From positions 248,001-312,000 of the forward strand of contig NC_037311.1 of the NCBI RefSeq assembly GCF_000143535.2: DNA of 64,000 nt. Direction: 5' to 3'. The DNA is from Botrytis cinerea B05.10 (lineage: Eukaryota > Ascomycota > Leotiomycetes > Helotiales > Sclerotiniaceae). Below, in pieces: positions 12,255-25,835 of this stretch. The notes beneath the pieces were generated by a model. The model searched no databases and was not told the origin of the DNA. It saw only the letters and a list, made by a program, of their open reading frames with translations. Position numbers and translations under genes: made by a program. The first letter of the stretch is position 1. Every line of letters starts with the position of its first letter.

Positions 12255-13262
12255 TTATGGTAAACAGTAACCACCATCACAAATGATATCAGTTCCAGTG
12301 CAGTAGCTTGAGGCATCACTGGCAAGGAAAAGAAATGCGCCCTTCAACTCATGCGACTCTCCTTCTCTGCCCATAGGAATCTTATCTTTCCAAGTAGCCT
12401 TGGTCTCAGGCGGACAAAATTCAGAGATCTCCGTCGCAATATAACCAGGGGAGACGGTGTTGGAGCGCGCAAATCCCACCCATTCTACTGCGAGAGATTT
12501 ACCTGTGATTGAGTTAGCATTCCGTGGACAGAAAAATGAGGTGTGTACGAACATAAATGGATGACACCGGCCTTTGCAGCATTGTATGCAGCTTGCAACT
12601 GTGGAATATTGACAATGTGCCCACTCATACTTGCGGTTGCTACAAAGCTTCCATACTTAAATCCTTCCAACTTCTTTCCGTCAAGAGTGGTGCCCTCCTT
12701 CTTCTGTCTGCGCCAATGTTGACCTGCAGCACGGGCACAATAAAATGTTCCATCCAAATCTGTTGTTACAACCTTCTTGTAATGATCGAGTTCTCCGTCA
12801 AGGGCAGGACCTTGGATCCATGGAATTCCAGAGTTTGCGATGAAGATGTCGAGACGCCCATTGAGATCAGTTACGGCGGTGTTGACAGCCTGCTCCACGG
12901 CTTCGTACGAGGTAACATTGACTTGGTATGCTTTACCTATTTGATCGTATGGCGGTTAACAATAGTCGCTACATGACTCTGGCTGATTCCAGTAAGTAAG
13001 AGTACTTACAAGTGACACCATATTCCTTTTCAATTTTCTCCGCCTCTTGGATAGCCTTCTTGTTGCTATTGTACCAGATAGCGACATTAGCTCCAGCTTC
13101 GGCGAGCGCATGCGCGACAGCGAGTCCGATACCCGCTCCTGCACCAGATACGATGGCAGTTCGTCCTTTCAGCGAAAACATGGGCAGTACCTTGGATGTA
13201 TAGGTGGGAGCCTCAGTGAGGTTGTGCTTGAACTTTCCGTCATTCATTGCTTCGCCGGCCAT
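12255..13262 (-). CDS. NADP-dependent short-chain dehydrogenase/reductase (sorbose/xylulose reductase type)
   Basis: Three exons (13262-13010, 12936-12553, 12502-12255) give about 294 residues. The Rossmann glycine motif SGAGAGIG is near residue 37, the NSG strand follows, and the active-site Ser and AYNAAKAG (YxxxK) lie downstream. [10 protein letters not shown] and the CDGGYCLP C-terminus match the fungal Sou1-like/L-xylulose reductase/mannitol dehydrogenase group. Such enzymes reduce keto-sugars to polyols with NADPH in the cytosol. The start at 13262 gives a normal N-terminus; an upstream in-frame ATG at 13358 would add 32 residues. The second intron begins with the less common GTTCGT. 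The sub-family is likely; the exact sugar is inferred. Confidence 0.9.
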
Positions 13263-16200
13263 TATTGCGATTTGATATGTTTGAAATGTGAGAGGAAATG
13301 ATGTGTACTGAGGAGGAGTAGAGTTGATGAGATGAACTTGTGTTTTGAGAGCAAACAAAGGTGGCAGATACGGAAGTAGATATGGAGGATGCTATTCACA
13401 TGCGTGGATGGTGGGGTCGCACAGTAGACATGTCGTACCAGCATGTGCCATCTTAGCAAGGAAGATTGTCAGGGCATGGGTGGAGCGATCGTGCGAAATG
13501 TATGCATTGTAAGGTGTGTAGACCAATTATCATGCAGCTGAAAGTGGGAGGAGGGGTAGTAAATGCCGCATTTGTCCGTCACAGTACACTAGTAGACAGT
13601 AGTTGATACATCCTGCTATTCTGCAAGGTGTCTTCATCGAAAAGAGCTTTTGCGGATGACCTCCATATGGAGATCCCGCCGACAGAGGTAGTTGAAAGAG
13701 AAATATTGATGTCATGTTTGTTATTAAGGAAAATGATGGGAATTCTTCGGAGTTGATTACCCCTGAGGCTAACCCCACATTGCCGCTACTAACTATATCT
13801 CATCTTTAAGTTTAGCATCATTTCGTGATCAATGCATTCAATTCTCCGCACTTTATCATTTCTTCGTTTCGCGAACAAATCCGGTTATCATTTTGTCTCT
13901 AGGTCCGGAAGAGGCAGGTATGAAGAGATTTTTCGCATCACACTAATGGTCTCAAGGTCTCACAATGTGCTTCCGAAATCCAGTGATTGCAGCCAGAAAA
14001 CGAGATAGGCATTAATTAAATGAATTGTGCCGGTAAATAGGGAAGCTAGCGAGTGGGATGCATTAGACAGGCTTCTGGTTGCACTAGGGAACAGAACATG
14101 CAAGCGAAATTTTGTAAAAGCTAGATAGCTTATCGATCAAAGATCACAAAGCATCTCTTGATACCTGCTGAAAACCCCAAAGTATTTAAGATGGATGGAT
14201 GATATCAAAAAGGGATGGGCAATACTCACAATGCAGAATGAGAGCAAGTGGAAGAAAGAATAAAAGGTAGCATGGATAGTACATGCAACTAAACTTATAG
14301 TTTTGCTGCCGCATTAGTACCAACTGTTGAAAAGTACTTTCCGAAGAAATCTTACGGAGATCGGCAAGGCTTAGCTCAGAAGTCTGCGGCACAGTCAATC
14401 TACAATGCTCTCTCAGGATTTAGTCTGACCGGTGGTCTGATATCCCTATAGAAGGTCTAGTATCTCTTCTTATAGCTACACTGCACTCGATAACTGCAAG
14501 AAACGACGCATGGAGCCACATTGCAGTGCTTTTCTTCGCGTCGTTAGCATCCGTTAAAAAAACCACAAAATGTACACAAAAAAAGGTTTCCACGAGACGA
14601 TAAATGATGCTACCAGGCTTTGGTCCCAGAAAACAGTGCTGGTAACGCGAACTGGTATAATAAGATCGTGGTGGAGAATATTCATCACAACCCCATCCTC
14701 ACAAAAAATGTGATTCGTTCACTCTTCCCACAACAAGTGAGGCTAAAAGCCTAGAAGCCATTCATTCCACGTGCTTGGGTTACTTACTATACTCACTGTA
14801 AGCGATCAATGGCGAGTCTAGGATCCACTGACGATTAACTTTTAGGCAAGATTGCCGACACACAAAGGTCTCCATGATAGAGAATCAATCTCTTTTCCGC
14901 CTACCAATTCCCACGGAGAGAACCTGTTCTAGTAAAGTTCGAGCAACACTCGAAACATTGCCTAACACAAGAAGAGCTAGATAGAATAGCTGTAAGATCA
15001 AGTCAGGGATTTACATACACAGATTCTGCACCCTAGAAAGCAGAAATTCCATTGAAACTTGTAATCATTGAAACCAAAATGAACACGCAATTATGAGTCT
15101 CTCTTGACTGCGGTTATCTCTCCCCAAAATTTCCAGATCTAGTGATGTAACAAGACTCTCCCTAATTCCTACATCATCAACCAAATTCCCTCTCCCTCAC
15201 ACATCTTCTCAACACATTCACATATCACGAATAAATAATCAGTCGATACTTCTAGATCCCGCTGTCGACTAAAATCTAGAATATGACCCACACCCACACC
15301 CCCACCTGCCCCGCGACCCCACACCCTTGAAACCACACCAGACTTACTCAAACGAGAAGCTCCGACGCCGCCCCAGGCCGCTCCGCCCTACAATGAGCTT
15401 TCCGAGGACTCATTTGCTCCGCCCCGAATAGCCACGTCATATCCGAATGCGATACACCGCTCGAAAGAAACTGTTTTCGATATTACGGCCCGAATACATT
15501 CGTGGAATCCCGCATAGCGTTCGTTTGTTTCGTAATCCATGACCTTTTTGGCTCCCGTGTCCTCTGATATGCCTCATTTCTATGTTTTGAATCCCTGAAC
15601 ATTTTGTCTTCTTTCGCTCAGATTATCTGAACAACTCTTTGTCTACTATTGAGAAGGATGGCACCCTCATGAAGCATTCGAGTGACTGATCATGAGGTAT
15701 TTTGCCCATGAGATTGTACAACAATCCATCCTGATCACCGTTCAATCCACGCTGAACATCCTCCTTTCGGATGTACATAGTACTTCATCTCTGTATGCAA
15801 AATCCTGGAATCTGATATACCTTCTACACCCATCTCCCGATACTTCAATTCGACTTCCAAAGCCTGTGCAAATAAGTACAGTGGAACGGTCACAACGTGG
15901 CCTCGATCGGTGAAGCAATGCAACACGATAGTGCTTGATGGAACTCTAAACCCGTTTTGTGGTCACATGAGAAGTCGAAACTATAGCGAAGTCCTGTGAT
16001 CTCATCTGTTACCCTTACAACGAAGTCGTTTGCTCACGTCTTGCACTGGATTTGAAGTAAGTGACATAGCTACTTCGGCATTCCCAAGCCGACTGTCAAT
16101 TCAATCCAGGTTACAAACCAATTCCTTGCACAGAAGTTGAAGAACGCCTTATGAGAAAACTAAGTGCCCGATCAAAATATCCGTCCACGACAATGAACTC

Positions 16201-16569
16201 TCTGCCATAATTTTGGCTGCGAGGGTTGTAAATACTCTTGAAGACAACGGATAGTGGGACATTGAATTTAGGCACTTTTTATGGCAACCCACCTCTTGAA
16301 AAGGGTCAACATTCGGTTGAGCTACAATCGATAAAAATGGGTGACTTTGAGTCTTGCTTAGCTCATTTTGCTCAGCACTTTCTCAGGCGTGAGATTTTTA
16401 GATAGAAAGTGCTAAGTCACGGAATAAAGACTTGTAAGGAGAAGCAAGCTCATTGAATTGCTGTCTTCCAACAAACATCGAACAATGTGATTTTGGTGAT
16501 GTGTAGCAGTGATAACCATGACCTCATTTCTAAACTAGAAACAAATCTCCAAACAACATGCGCACAATA
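13263..16569. other. Long intergenic region with no supported gene
   Basis: About 3.3 kb upstream of the SDR gene and downstream of the Ca3427-like gene. Frames such as 13530-13778, 14186-14398 and 15692-15913 are short, overlapped by opposite-strand frames and carry no recognisable motif. A C-rich stretch (CACACCCCCACC type) lies at about 15290-15330. I found no tRNA or other RNA gene by eye. Confidence 0.45.
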
Positions 16570-17533
16570 TTATTGAATAATCATCTGTTCTGCAGACATA
16601 CCGTCATCTCCTAGCACTTTAGCCTTCTGCAAAGTAGTCACAGTCTTCTGAATGACTGCTACATCTACGTTCTTTGTGGCACTTGCAAATCTGACAGTTT
16701 TCAACCATTCCTTTGCATCCTCCTCGCTATAGTCCAACGAAGTGCTGATATATTTCACCGCCTCGGCCTGGTTCTTCTCGAAATATCTCACTCCCTTGTC
16801 GATTTTCTCAAACAAATCGTCCAACCTCTTATCTTCCTTGTTTTGAAGGACTTTTGTGCTGGCAACAATTTTCCAACTGCTCCATGGTGTATATATTTCC
16901 CCAATACGCTTAATCTCTCCATTATCATAGTATCGTTTGGAGGTAAAATGTTCCCACATGAAGAAATCCACTGTACTATCGTTCACACCATTGCGCAATT
17001 TCTCGAAAGTCTGTAGAGGAACGACCTCGAATGGTCCCTCTGACGATTGGTTTTCATTGAGCCAGCCCTGCTCATCTGCCAAAACGAATCCCATCACATA
17101 GCTCCCACTGCCAATTCTTGAAACCCCAATTTTGCCGTTCTTTAGATGTGCGATGCTGTTTAGCGGTCTGTTTGCGCCGGTAGAGATTGCCCAGCCTATT
17201 TTTGTTCAATCAATCTGCTACTATCACACTTGGAACAAATGTGCCCGAGGAAGGGAAAGACGTACACAATGGCGTTTCAACATAAGTCCCGACAATTCTA
17301 TATCCTCCATCTCCTTCCACATCAGATTTCCCCAATCCAGCTACCCAACCTTCAGTGAGACCAATACCTACATCGATTTCTCCCGAACGTATAGATGTAA
17401 TCATATGCCCAGTGCCAGATGGGAATGGGATCAATTCGGCTTCAAGACCGAAATGCTTTTGCGCAAAGTAAAGAGGGGTAGAGAAGTGCTCAGGGACGTA
17501 TCCAATCTTGAGTGGGGTTTGAGTCGCAGACAT
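16570..17533 (-). CDS. Ca3427-like periplasmic-binding-protein type II fold protein
   Basis: Two exons, 17533-17266 and 17195-16570, are joined by a 70-nt intron to give about 297 residues. The N-terminus LKIGYVPEHFSTPLYFAQ, the SGTGHMITSIRSGEIDVGI segment and the later ISRIGSGSYVMGFVLA-like loop match the PBP2 fold that is shared by thiamine-precursor and sulfonate-binding proteins. Intracellular fungal versions without a signal peptide are typified by Candida albicans Ca3427. No signal peptide or membrane segment is visible here. The ligand is unknown in the family; a small anionic or pyrimidine-like compound is only a guess from the fold. Confidence 0.85.
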
Positions 17534-17868
17534 GATTGGGAGCTAATATTGGTCGCAAGTTTATCGAAGTATAATAAGTATTTCTTGATGAAGCCTCGAT
17601 TAATACGTGGCTATGTAGTGAAGTGATAGAGAATAGTAAATGGACTCAAAGCGGATTTTGAACGGGTATTCACCGGCATGGCGGGGTAGGTTATAGTGAT
17701 CATTGCGACGCTAAGAGTTTCGGGGCTCAATTTTAGCTTCATCTTTCAGCCACACCGCCACACCTCCAGACCGCCACAACTTCCCATTGTCTCCGGGGAT
17801 CCCAACCATCTTCGACCTATATCTTATCTCACCCCCACGATTCAATCCAACAACCCAAGCAATAAAAT
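17534..17868. promoter_or_regulatory. Shared divergent promoter region
   Basis: A 335-bp gap separates the start codons of the Ca3427-like gene (minus) and the Ubc7-type gene (plus), so both promoters must lie within or overlap it. A pyrimidine-rich stretch precedes the plus-strand ATG. No specific operator was identified. Confidence 0.5.
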
Positions 17869-18463
17869 ATGGCTTCAGCTACTGCACAGCGTCGTCTTCT
17901 CCAGGAATATCGCGCCCTTACAAATAATCCACCAGACGGTATTACCGCAGGTCCGGTGACAGAAGATGACTTACTTTGCTGGGAGGCTTTAATAGAAGGA
18001 CCGGAGGGTACGCCATTCGAAGGGGGAGTATTCGCTGCTGAGTTGCAGTTTCCCAAAGACTATCCACTTTCACCGCCGAGTATGAGATTTCTTGGAGAAG
18101 TTTGGCACCCCAATGGTTGGTTCTTCTTCTCTTTTTCTGTACCCCGACATTAACGATGTGGAACACATCGTAGCTTAGAGTGTGCAATGCTAATCCGTGC
18201 TATTACTAGTCTACCCAAGCGGTCTTGTTTGCATATCTATTCTCCACCCGGCTGGAGACGACCCAAATCACTATGAACATGCATCGGAGCGATGGTCACC
18301 TATCCAAAGTGTCGAGAAAATATTAATAAGTGTAATGAGTATGTTGGCGGAACCAAATGACGAGAGTCCGGCAAACGTAGAAGCTGCCAAGCAATGGAGA
18401 GAGCATAGGGCAGAATATGAGCAGAAGGTCCGCGACGGATGTAGGAGAATGCTTGGATTGTAA
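17869..18463 (+). CDS. ubc7: Ubiquitin-conjugating enzyme E2, Ubc7/UBE2G type
   Basis: Two exons, 17869-18115 and 18210-18463, give 166 residues, the usual Ubc7 length. The E2 fold is clear: [18 protein letters not shown], then [18 protein letters not shown], then [13 protein letters not shown] and HPN. The intron splits the HPN-V junction just before the active-site loop [10 protein letters not shown], where the Cys accepts ubiquitin. An insertion after the active site ([19 protein letters not shown]) is diagnostic of the Ubc7/G2 class rather than Ubc4-like E2s. In yeast Ubc7 serves endoplasmic-reticulum-associated degradation together with Cue1 and Hrd1/Doa10. Confidence 0.95.
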
Positions 18464-19720
18464 GGCTTTCTGTGGATGAGGTCTTGAATTCTGTATTCAT
18501 TGATTCGAGAGAGGCTGTGGTATATATACTGGCCCATGTAATGATTCCCAGGTCACTTCGGGGAGAAGCTTTACTTCCTGATGCCACTCTCACAGCCGCA
18601 TGGCTTGTAATATGAGACTAGAGCCGATCCACATATACGGAATACTCAACAAGAAAAGGGAGTTTTGCAAGTGTATCGAATTAAATATCGTTCGGAACTA
18701 GGTGACAGGACATGAATACGGGGTGTACAGCATGGACATATGAACGTCATATAGATTAATTAGCAACATTTATATGGACTTGACAAATATTCTACACATC
18801 CAAATGTTCAGAAGTTTCAAGGTGAAGACAATGTGCAGGCTATTACAGAAGTTCTCCATTAAGACCTGCGTGAGTATGAGCATGCTGATTTTAGCTGTTA
18901 CCATTGCCTATTTTGAAAATTCGTTCCCCTTCGCTAGGTCTTGTGTTTCGAAGGGCGAACAGCCTCAAAAAACGACTACGAGAAGATGACTAGATGCAAG
19001 TCAGTGTCGAAAATGCAGTCAGGTGGGTCAGAGATAAGATAACCACTAACTAGCTAGCTATACAACGACACTTGCTAATTCAAAAGCAGAGATGCAAGGC
19101 GCAGACTGAATTGAAGGAAAATCAAGAGTGGTCGAGTTAGATCCCAGAGGAAGGGGCGCCAGAATTGTTCTGTAAGCCTGCAACTTAGAATGTGACTTGA
19201 TTAGGTCCAATAAAATCCAGCTTATGTCTGGACTTGTGGCCGGATAAAATCAATCACGCCTCTACAAAGTATGTGGTAGGAGTCTATGGAGCTGATATTC
19301 TAGAGTGTTTGCTCGATCCAGTGGATTTGGTCGGGTGTGCATGGAGATTTACGTCCTAAATGGTCAAATAAGTAATGAGCAATTCTGAAGATGTCTCGTC
19401 TCGCATTCTCAGTGGGTTTGATGCGTGACAGCCAGGTTTCGCTGAAAGGGAAGGCCGCGAGATTATCTAAGTAGTAGGGTTACATTGGTACCCAACTATG
19501 ATGGACACTTGACGTGTTCTTCAATCTATACCGAATCAATACCAGCAACAACCAATCAAAAAGTGTTCTATGCACTTCACTATGGCTTAGCTATGCGAGT
19601 CAAACCCAACACGTCCGCAAAGTTTGCCTCAGCCGTGTTCTATCGATTGATTTATATACGATGTAGATGTTTCTCGCCATGCCATTCTCCACATGAGATT
19701 GTGCATCAATCAATATCAAC
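18464..19720. other. Intergenic region upstream of the NLR gene
   Basis: About 1.25 kb with no supported gene. The 71-codon frame at 18774-18989 has a hydrophobic stretch but no recognisable homology and a weak start context. No repeats seen. Confidence 0.45.
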
Positions 19721-22700
19721 ATGAGTTTTGGTTTTGGTATAGGCGACATCCTCGCGGTGATCGAGCTTGCCAGGAAGATACGAAAAGATTTTGCTGATGC
19801 TCCAAGTCAATTTAAGGATATATCGCTCGAGTATGTGGGTCTGATTACGATTTAAATCACAAAAGCTTATTGAATCCTGCAGGGTGCGAAGCCTCTCCAT
19901 TGTACTTCAGGATATCGAAGACGAGCTTTCATTGCCAGACCTCGATACCAAACAAGAAAGTGAACTCAAAGAAATCGTCGACGGTTGTCGAGATGTTCTT
20001 GAGAAGTTGCAACGACTGTTGAGCACATATGGCGAATTGAGATCCGACTCTAGAGGCGTGGGTTATAAGGCGAAAAGGATTTGGAAACGATTTCAATGGG
20101 AGCCGGATGACATCAAAGAGCTTCGAAGTCGCATTACAACAAATGTTGCTTTTCTGAATGCATTTCGAGGGAAATTCACCAAGTAATCACTTCCCTCGTA
20201 TTTGAGTATCCAGCTAATGTTATCTAGTAAAACGCTACATGAGATAAAGAACAGCGCAGACCAGTTTCATGAACGACAAGATGATCGAGAACTCAATAAG
20301 GAATGTTTAGCGATTCTGAATTGGCTTACCCCAATCGATCATACATCTCAACAGCATGATTTCATCACAAAGCGGCAAGCAGACACAGGACAATGGCTTC
20401 TAGATTCGCCAGTTTTCATAGAATGGGTAAGTTCTGATAGTCAGAAATTGTTCTGTCCGGGTATCCCTGGCGCAGGCAAAACGATGCTCACATCAATTGT
20501 TATTGAAGAACTCATGAACCGCTTCCGAAACGACAAAAGTATTGGAATCGCATACCTGTATTGCAACTTCAAACGCCAACATGACCAAAAGATTGATGAC
20601 TTACTATTAAGTCTTCTCAAGCAGCTCTCCCGATATCAGTCTTCACTGCCAGGTGCAGTGAAAGATATGTTTGATCTACACTCGCCCAGGCAGTATCGTC
20701 CATCGAAAAAAGAAATCTCTAGTGCCCTCAAGTCTGTTACCGATTTGTATTCCAGGGTATTTATTGTTATCGATGCTCTCGATGAATGTCAAATGGCCGA
20801 TGGTTGTCGAATGGACTTTCTATCAGAAGTTTTCCATCTTCAAGAAACATGCCAACTAAGTCTTTTCGCAACCTCGAGACATATTCCCGATATCGAAGAA
20901 ATGTTTGATAACTCTATGCGATTGGAAATTCGCGCCAGTGATACAGATGTGGAAATATACTTAGATGGTCGTATGTCGCAGTTACCTGAATATGTACGTA
21001 ACAGCAAGGACTTGCAAAATGAGATCAAATCTAAAATTATTAAAGCAATCGATGGAATGTATGTAACTCATCCAAACCCTGACGAATATCGCTTACCTAA
21101 ATACTTTCAAGGTTTCTGCTTGCTCGACTTAACTTTGATTCATTAAAAGGCAAAAAGTCTCCAAAAGCTATGCGAAACGCTTTGAATATGCTCCCAACTG
21201 GAACCGACGCTTACAAAGATGCATACAAAGATGCTATGGAAAGAATTGAAGGTCAGCTGGATGATGAGAGAGATCTTGCGAAGCAGGTTCTTTCGTGGAT
21301 TACTTTTGCAAAAAGGCCTCTTACGACAGCAGAACTTCAAGACGCTATTGCAGTGGAGATCAACGAGACGGAGCTTGACCGAGAAAACTTTACTGAAATT
21401 AGCACAATGATTTCTGTATGCGCTGGACTAGTGACTGTTGATGACGAAGGCAAAATAATCCGCTTGGTTCATTATACCACACAAGAATACTTTGAGCGAA
21501 CACGAGATGAGTGGTTCCCTAATGCAGAAACCTTTATTACTACAATTTGCGTTACATATCTATCATTCGAAACTTTCAATACTGGCTTTTGTCAAACCTC
21601 CCAAGACTTCGTGAAACGGGTACGGTCTAATCGATTGTCCATGTATGCCGCAAAGTTTTGGGGGCTTCACGCTTGCAAGGCTTCAATTTCAGAGAAAATA
21701 TTAGAGCGAGCGCTTTTAAGATTTCTCGAAAACCAGCTAAAAGTTGGCGCATCATGGCAGTTAATGAATTGTAATTATCCAGTAGAATTATATGTCTGCC
21801 AGGGCTCAATTCCCGAGTCTTCACCCTCTTATTATGGCCAGTTCTTGAGTAGAGGATTGACAGGAATGCACATAACAGCACTCTTTGGACTGGAAACTGT
21901 TATACAGCTGTTGCTTTATTCGGGAAAACTAGAAGTCGATTCAAGGGGCAGGTCTAGCCAGGAAAGAGGTTTCTATTTTGATTCCAATACTGTTAATCCG
22001 GGTCGAACGCCACTCTTTTTTGCGGCGGAAAAGGGATATGAGAAGGTGGTGAAGCTTTTGCTTGATACAGGCAAAGTGGATCCCGATTGGAAAGATTGTG
22101 ATAATCGAACGCCACTATATTGGGCGGCTAATAACGGGCACGAGAAGGTGGTGAAGCTTTTGCTTGATACAGGCAAAGTGAATGTCAATTTAAGAGGTTC
22201 CAGAGGTCAGACGCCGTTTCATTCGGCGGCTAGATCTGGTAATGAGAATTTGGTAAAGCTTTTGCTTGATACAGGCAAAGTCGGGATCAATCGTAAAGAT
22301 TCTAATGGTCGAACACCATTGTCTCTTGCGGCTGAGAACGGGCATGAGAAGGTGGTAAAGCTTTTGCTTGATACAGGCAAAGTCGAGATCGATTGTAAAG
22401 ATTCTAAGAATCGAACGCCACTATATTGGGCGGCTGATAACGAGCACGAGAAGGTGGTGAAGATTTTGCTTGATACAGGCAAAGTCGAGATCGATTGTAA
22501 AGATTATGATGATCGAACGCTACTATGTTGGGCGGCTAGGAAGGGGCACGAGAAGATAGTGAAGCTTTTGCTTGATACAGGCAAAGTGGATCCCGATTGT
22601 AAAGATTATGATGATCGAACGCCACTATATTGGGCGGCTAATAACGGGCACGAGAAGATGGTGAAGCTTTTGCTTGATACAGGCAAAGTCGAGATCGATG

Positions 22701-23371
22701 AAACTGATAAGTTTGGTAAAACACCACTATTCGGTGCTGTTTACTATGGACACGAATCAATAGTGAAGCTACTACTCAATACAGATGCGGTGGACATCAA
22801 TAAAAGTGATCACAAGTGCAGAACACCAATTTCACATGCTGCTGAAAGCGGCAATGAATCTATGGTAAAGCTGCTTCTTAGTACAAATTCAGTTGATGTT
22901 AATGCTGTTGATAAGTATCACCGACCACCCATCTCCCATGCTGCTGATTCTGGTCGCGAATCGATCGTAAAGCTACTTCTGGATACAGGGAAGATTGATG
23001 TCGGCTACCAAGATGACGTGGGTCTATCACCATTTTCCTATGCTTGTCTCCAGAGACATGAAAGCATAATGAAATTGCTGCTTGATGCAGGTAAAGTTGA
23101 TCTCAGTCATAAAGACGAGAAAGGCATGACACCATTCTGGATGGCAGCTGCTGCAGGCTGCGAGGCAGTTGTGAAGCAAATTCTTGATACAAATAAAGTT
23201 GATCTCAAGCGCGAAGTGGACTATTGGTTGTGTCCAGAGAATGAATGGTGTGATCATGAGGGAGTAGTGAAACTTCTGGTGGGGAAATACGCTGATATGA
23301 AGATTGACATTCCACCTGAAGCTGAAGGACATATCCGGAAAAGATGGCCAGGGCTCTTAGAAGGTACATGA
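19721..23371 (+). CDS. NLR-like STAND protein: helical N-terminal domain, NACHT, ankyrin repeats
   Basis: Four exons (19721-19830, 19883-20182, 20228-21058, 21112-23371) give about 1166 residues with closed phases. The N-terminus ([19 protein letters not shown], about residues 1-135) is a helical domain typical of fungal STAND proteins. A linker follows, then NACHT with Walker A GIPGAGKT near residue 215 and Walker [11 protein letters not shown] near 315. A downstream helical section contains the common [14 protein letters not shown] and [10 protein letters not shown] motifs. From about residue 712 there are twelve 34-residue ankyrin repeats, preceded by one degenerate unit. Fungal NLRs act in allorecognition or response to non-self; a cell-death role would depend on the N-terminal domain, whose class I cannot assign. 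The third intron sits inside a conserved [11 protein letters not shown] segment, which supports the splice model. Confidence 0.92.
22004..23227 (+). repeat. Twelve tandem 102-bp ankyrin-coding units, seven of them nearly identical
   Basis: Each unit begins at an R/K-TPL codon block and is exactly 102 bp, giving 34-residue ankyrin repeats. The first seven (22004-22717) share long identical DNA stretches including silent sites, for example repeated AAGCTTTTGCTTGATACAGG. Units 8-12 keep the protein pattern but diverge in DNA. This points to recent duplication or gene conversion in the first part and older repeats in the second. Confidence 0.9.
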
Positions 23372-25835
23372 ATTTCCCTCATGCAGAGTTGAAGAGCGCT
23401 ACCTGTGATGGGAGGCTTTTTGGAGATAGATGGGCATGTAATCAATGTTTAGCCAGCGACGGCTGCCAGATAATGTCTGCTTTTTATTGGACGAGATCCA
23501 TATCTTTGTATTTGCATTATCCAAACTTTTTTCTTTACAAAAATACTGACGGCTAATGCGCGATTATGATAGTATGATACAGCAAGCTTTCTACAAAATT
23601 TAGTCACTCCCCTTGATCCTCTGTCGATTCAACAAGCTCGTGATATTTAATTGCCAAAACCAATCAAGCTGAACCATCTACTTTAAGATTCAATTGTAAA
23701 CTACTCGTGACTTCATGAACTGATGTGGTCATGTTTGGCACCTTATCTTATACCACTCCGCGCATTTTGAGGAATCTATAGAAATCTAGCATTCACTATG
23801 ATACTCCAGTCGAAGAGATCGAAACTAAAGTTGACACATTCAAATAGGAGACGCAATAAGTTGCATGCAGGATATACTGAGAAGATTGATCTACTGATAT
23901 CATAAGCAAGTTGAAAATACACAGTAGCATACTTTAAGCAAAACAACAGTCATAATCCATAAAACAGGGCTAGAATCAAAGCATTAATCATCTCGTGATT
24001 GGTTTTCGTACAATTCTCTCCAGCGGCCATGTTGAAAGATCCGCAGATCCTATCATAGAGAATCAATCAGAGCCCTCTTGGGCATTGTAAGAAGGACATC
24101 TTTTACTTTATTCTTTATACAGAGACGTGCTTTTATCACTCCATAATAGCACTGATCTTCTTGGTATCTTGTAGCCCTCTCTCGTCTAACTCGCTTCGAA
24201 TGATCTCTCATTCTGTTCACTTTCGTTTGGAAAGCATTCTTGGGAGTCCATGGAATGAGCATTTGAAAGAAGAATGTTTGACAAGTAGAAAAATATGCAA
24301 ATCATAAGATTTGGAAATTATGCCTTGATTGGAGTGAAATTCCATGGTTTCGTGTCGCCCGGGGATCATCCCACTTCCAATTTCCATATTACCAAACATC
24401 TCGGAATGTTAAAAGAGTATGGTCAGATAGCCTGCCCACAAAACATTTACAAGAGCCAGTAGTACGAATCGAGAATTATGTACTCAATTCTGTTGAAACT
24501 GGTTGAATGCCACTCACTGAAATCATACTCTTAATGGTGATTGATGTTGAGAAGTTAGACAAGTCTTTTGACACAGCTTAAAGATCTTGGTTTCTAGTAA
24601 TTTGTGGAATTAAGCGAAGATTAACCTAGCCTAGTCTCAGTTTCGTAAAACAATGTGAGCAAGATGATCTAAACTGTATTTATGAGGTAGACACGTCAAA
24701 CTGAGAATCGTATGCTAATACCGATGGATACTTGCCAATGCTTTCTTTTCTAGCATGTTGTCCTCACAGACTGATTTATACAATAGGGGAAAAATAGGAG
24801 ATTCTGATGACTTGGTTTCAACGTTTGTTCCTCTGAAATACAAATGAATAACGGGATGTAAAATCGATTACTTAGAACTATATGTCATGATATTCCATAC
24901 ACCATTAACCCAATGAACATGATTCTTTGATTCAATAACATGAGTCTTTTAGCTACTTAGGGACTTCAAATTGAAGTTATTCGATTCCAGTAATTTACAG
25001 GATTCTATGGGTCAGTTCTACGTGAGTTTGTTTGAAACAATCCCAAATTAGTTGCACAAACAGCACGAGCAAATCAGATTGTCATTCGACATCTGAACTT
25101 TTAAAACCATTTAGCAGCCGTGATTGACAACATACAAAACAAAATCAAGCACTCTAACATCCCCTTGTGCAATTCGCTCATGCAAATCGTGAATGATATG
25201 TGAATAAGTGGACGAATGCGAAAGTTCTACCATGAAGTACACATATGCTGGAAAAATTATAAAACACCCTTGTTTTTCTGCAATCGTATAAGCCAGTCCT
25301 TATCCGGTTCCAGTCATCCATCCAGAAAGGATTCACTGCTTATACATCAATTATTAGAGTCAACTTTCTTATTATTCGATGAATATATCTCTGAACTATT
25401 CAACAAGTAAATTCACCTTCACAAATTCATATCCGAACCAATGGAACAACTACGAATAAGCCGGTATTGACGTAAATAACCGAGGTTCAATACAGTCAAA
25501 GTAATAGCTGGCTATATTAAAACCCGCTAAATTTGAATTTGGTATCACTAGCGTCTTTTTGCTGGGCTTCCAAAGTAATAGAGGGTTCCTGTTGAACTTT
25601 CTACTTTTCTAAAATTCTAAAAAAAATCATCATATTTTCAGTTTAACTTCAATAGATCTACTTACTTTCGATTCAGAAAAATATCTTCAACACTTCAACC
25701 GCAGCTCGTTTCTTTGACTTCTTTCAATTTATTTTCGAGATATCTCAGTAACAACTTCTCAATTTTCAATAAATCTCCTCAAGGAATCACGGTAACAACT
25801 ATTCAAATCACCAAGTCAGACATAAAACCTTAAAA
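23372..25835. other. AT-rich intergenic block
   Basis: About 2.5 kb of low-GC sequence between the NLR gene and the 2EXR gene. Frames at 24053-24399 and 25216-25410 are short and without domains. A long pyrimidine- and TTCAAT-rich leader immediately upstream of 25836 is probably the 5' untranslated region of the next gene. Confidence 0.45.

Noticed and set aside
18774..18989. 71-codon frame with a hydrophobic stretch
   Set aside because: No signal peptide pattern, no homology I recognise, and no supporting splice sites or context.
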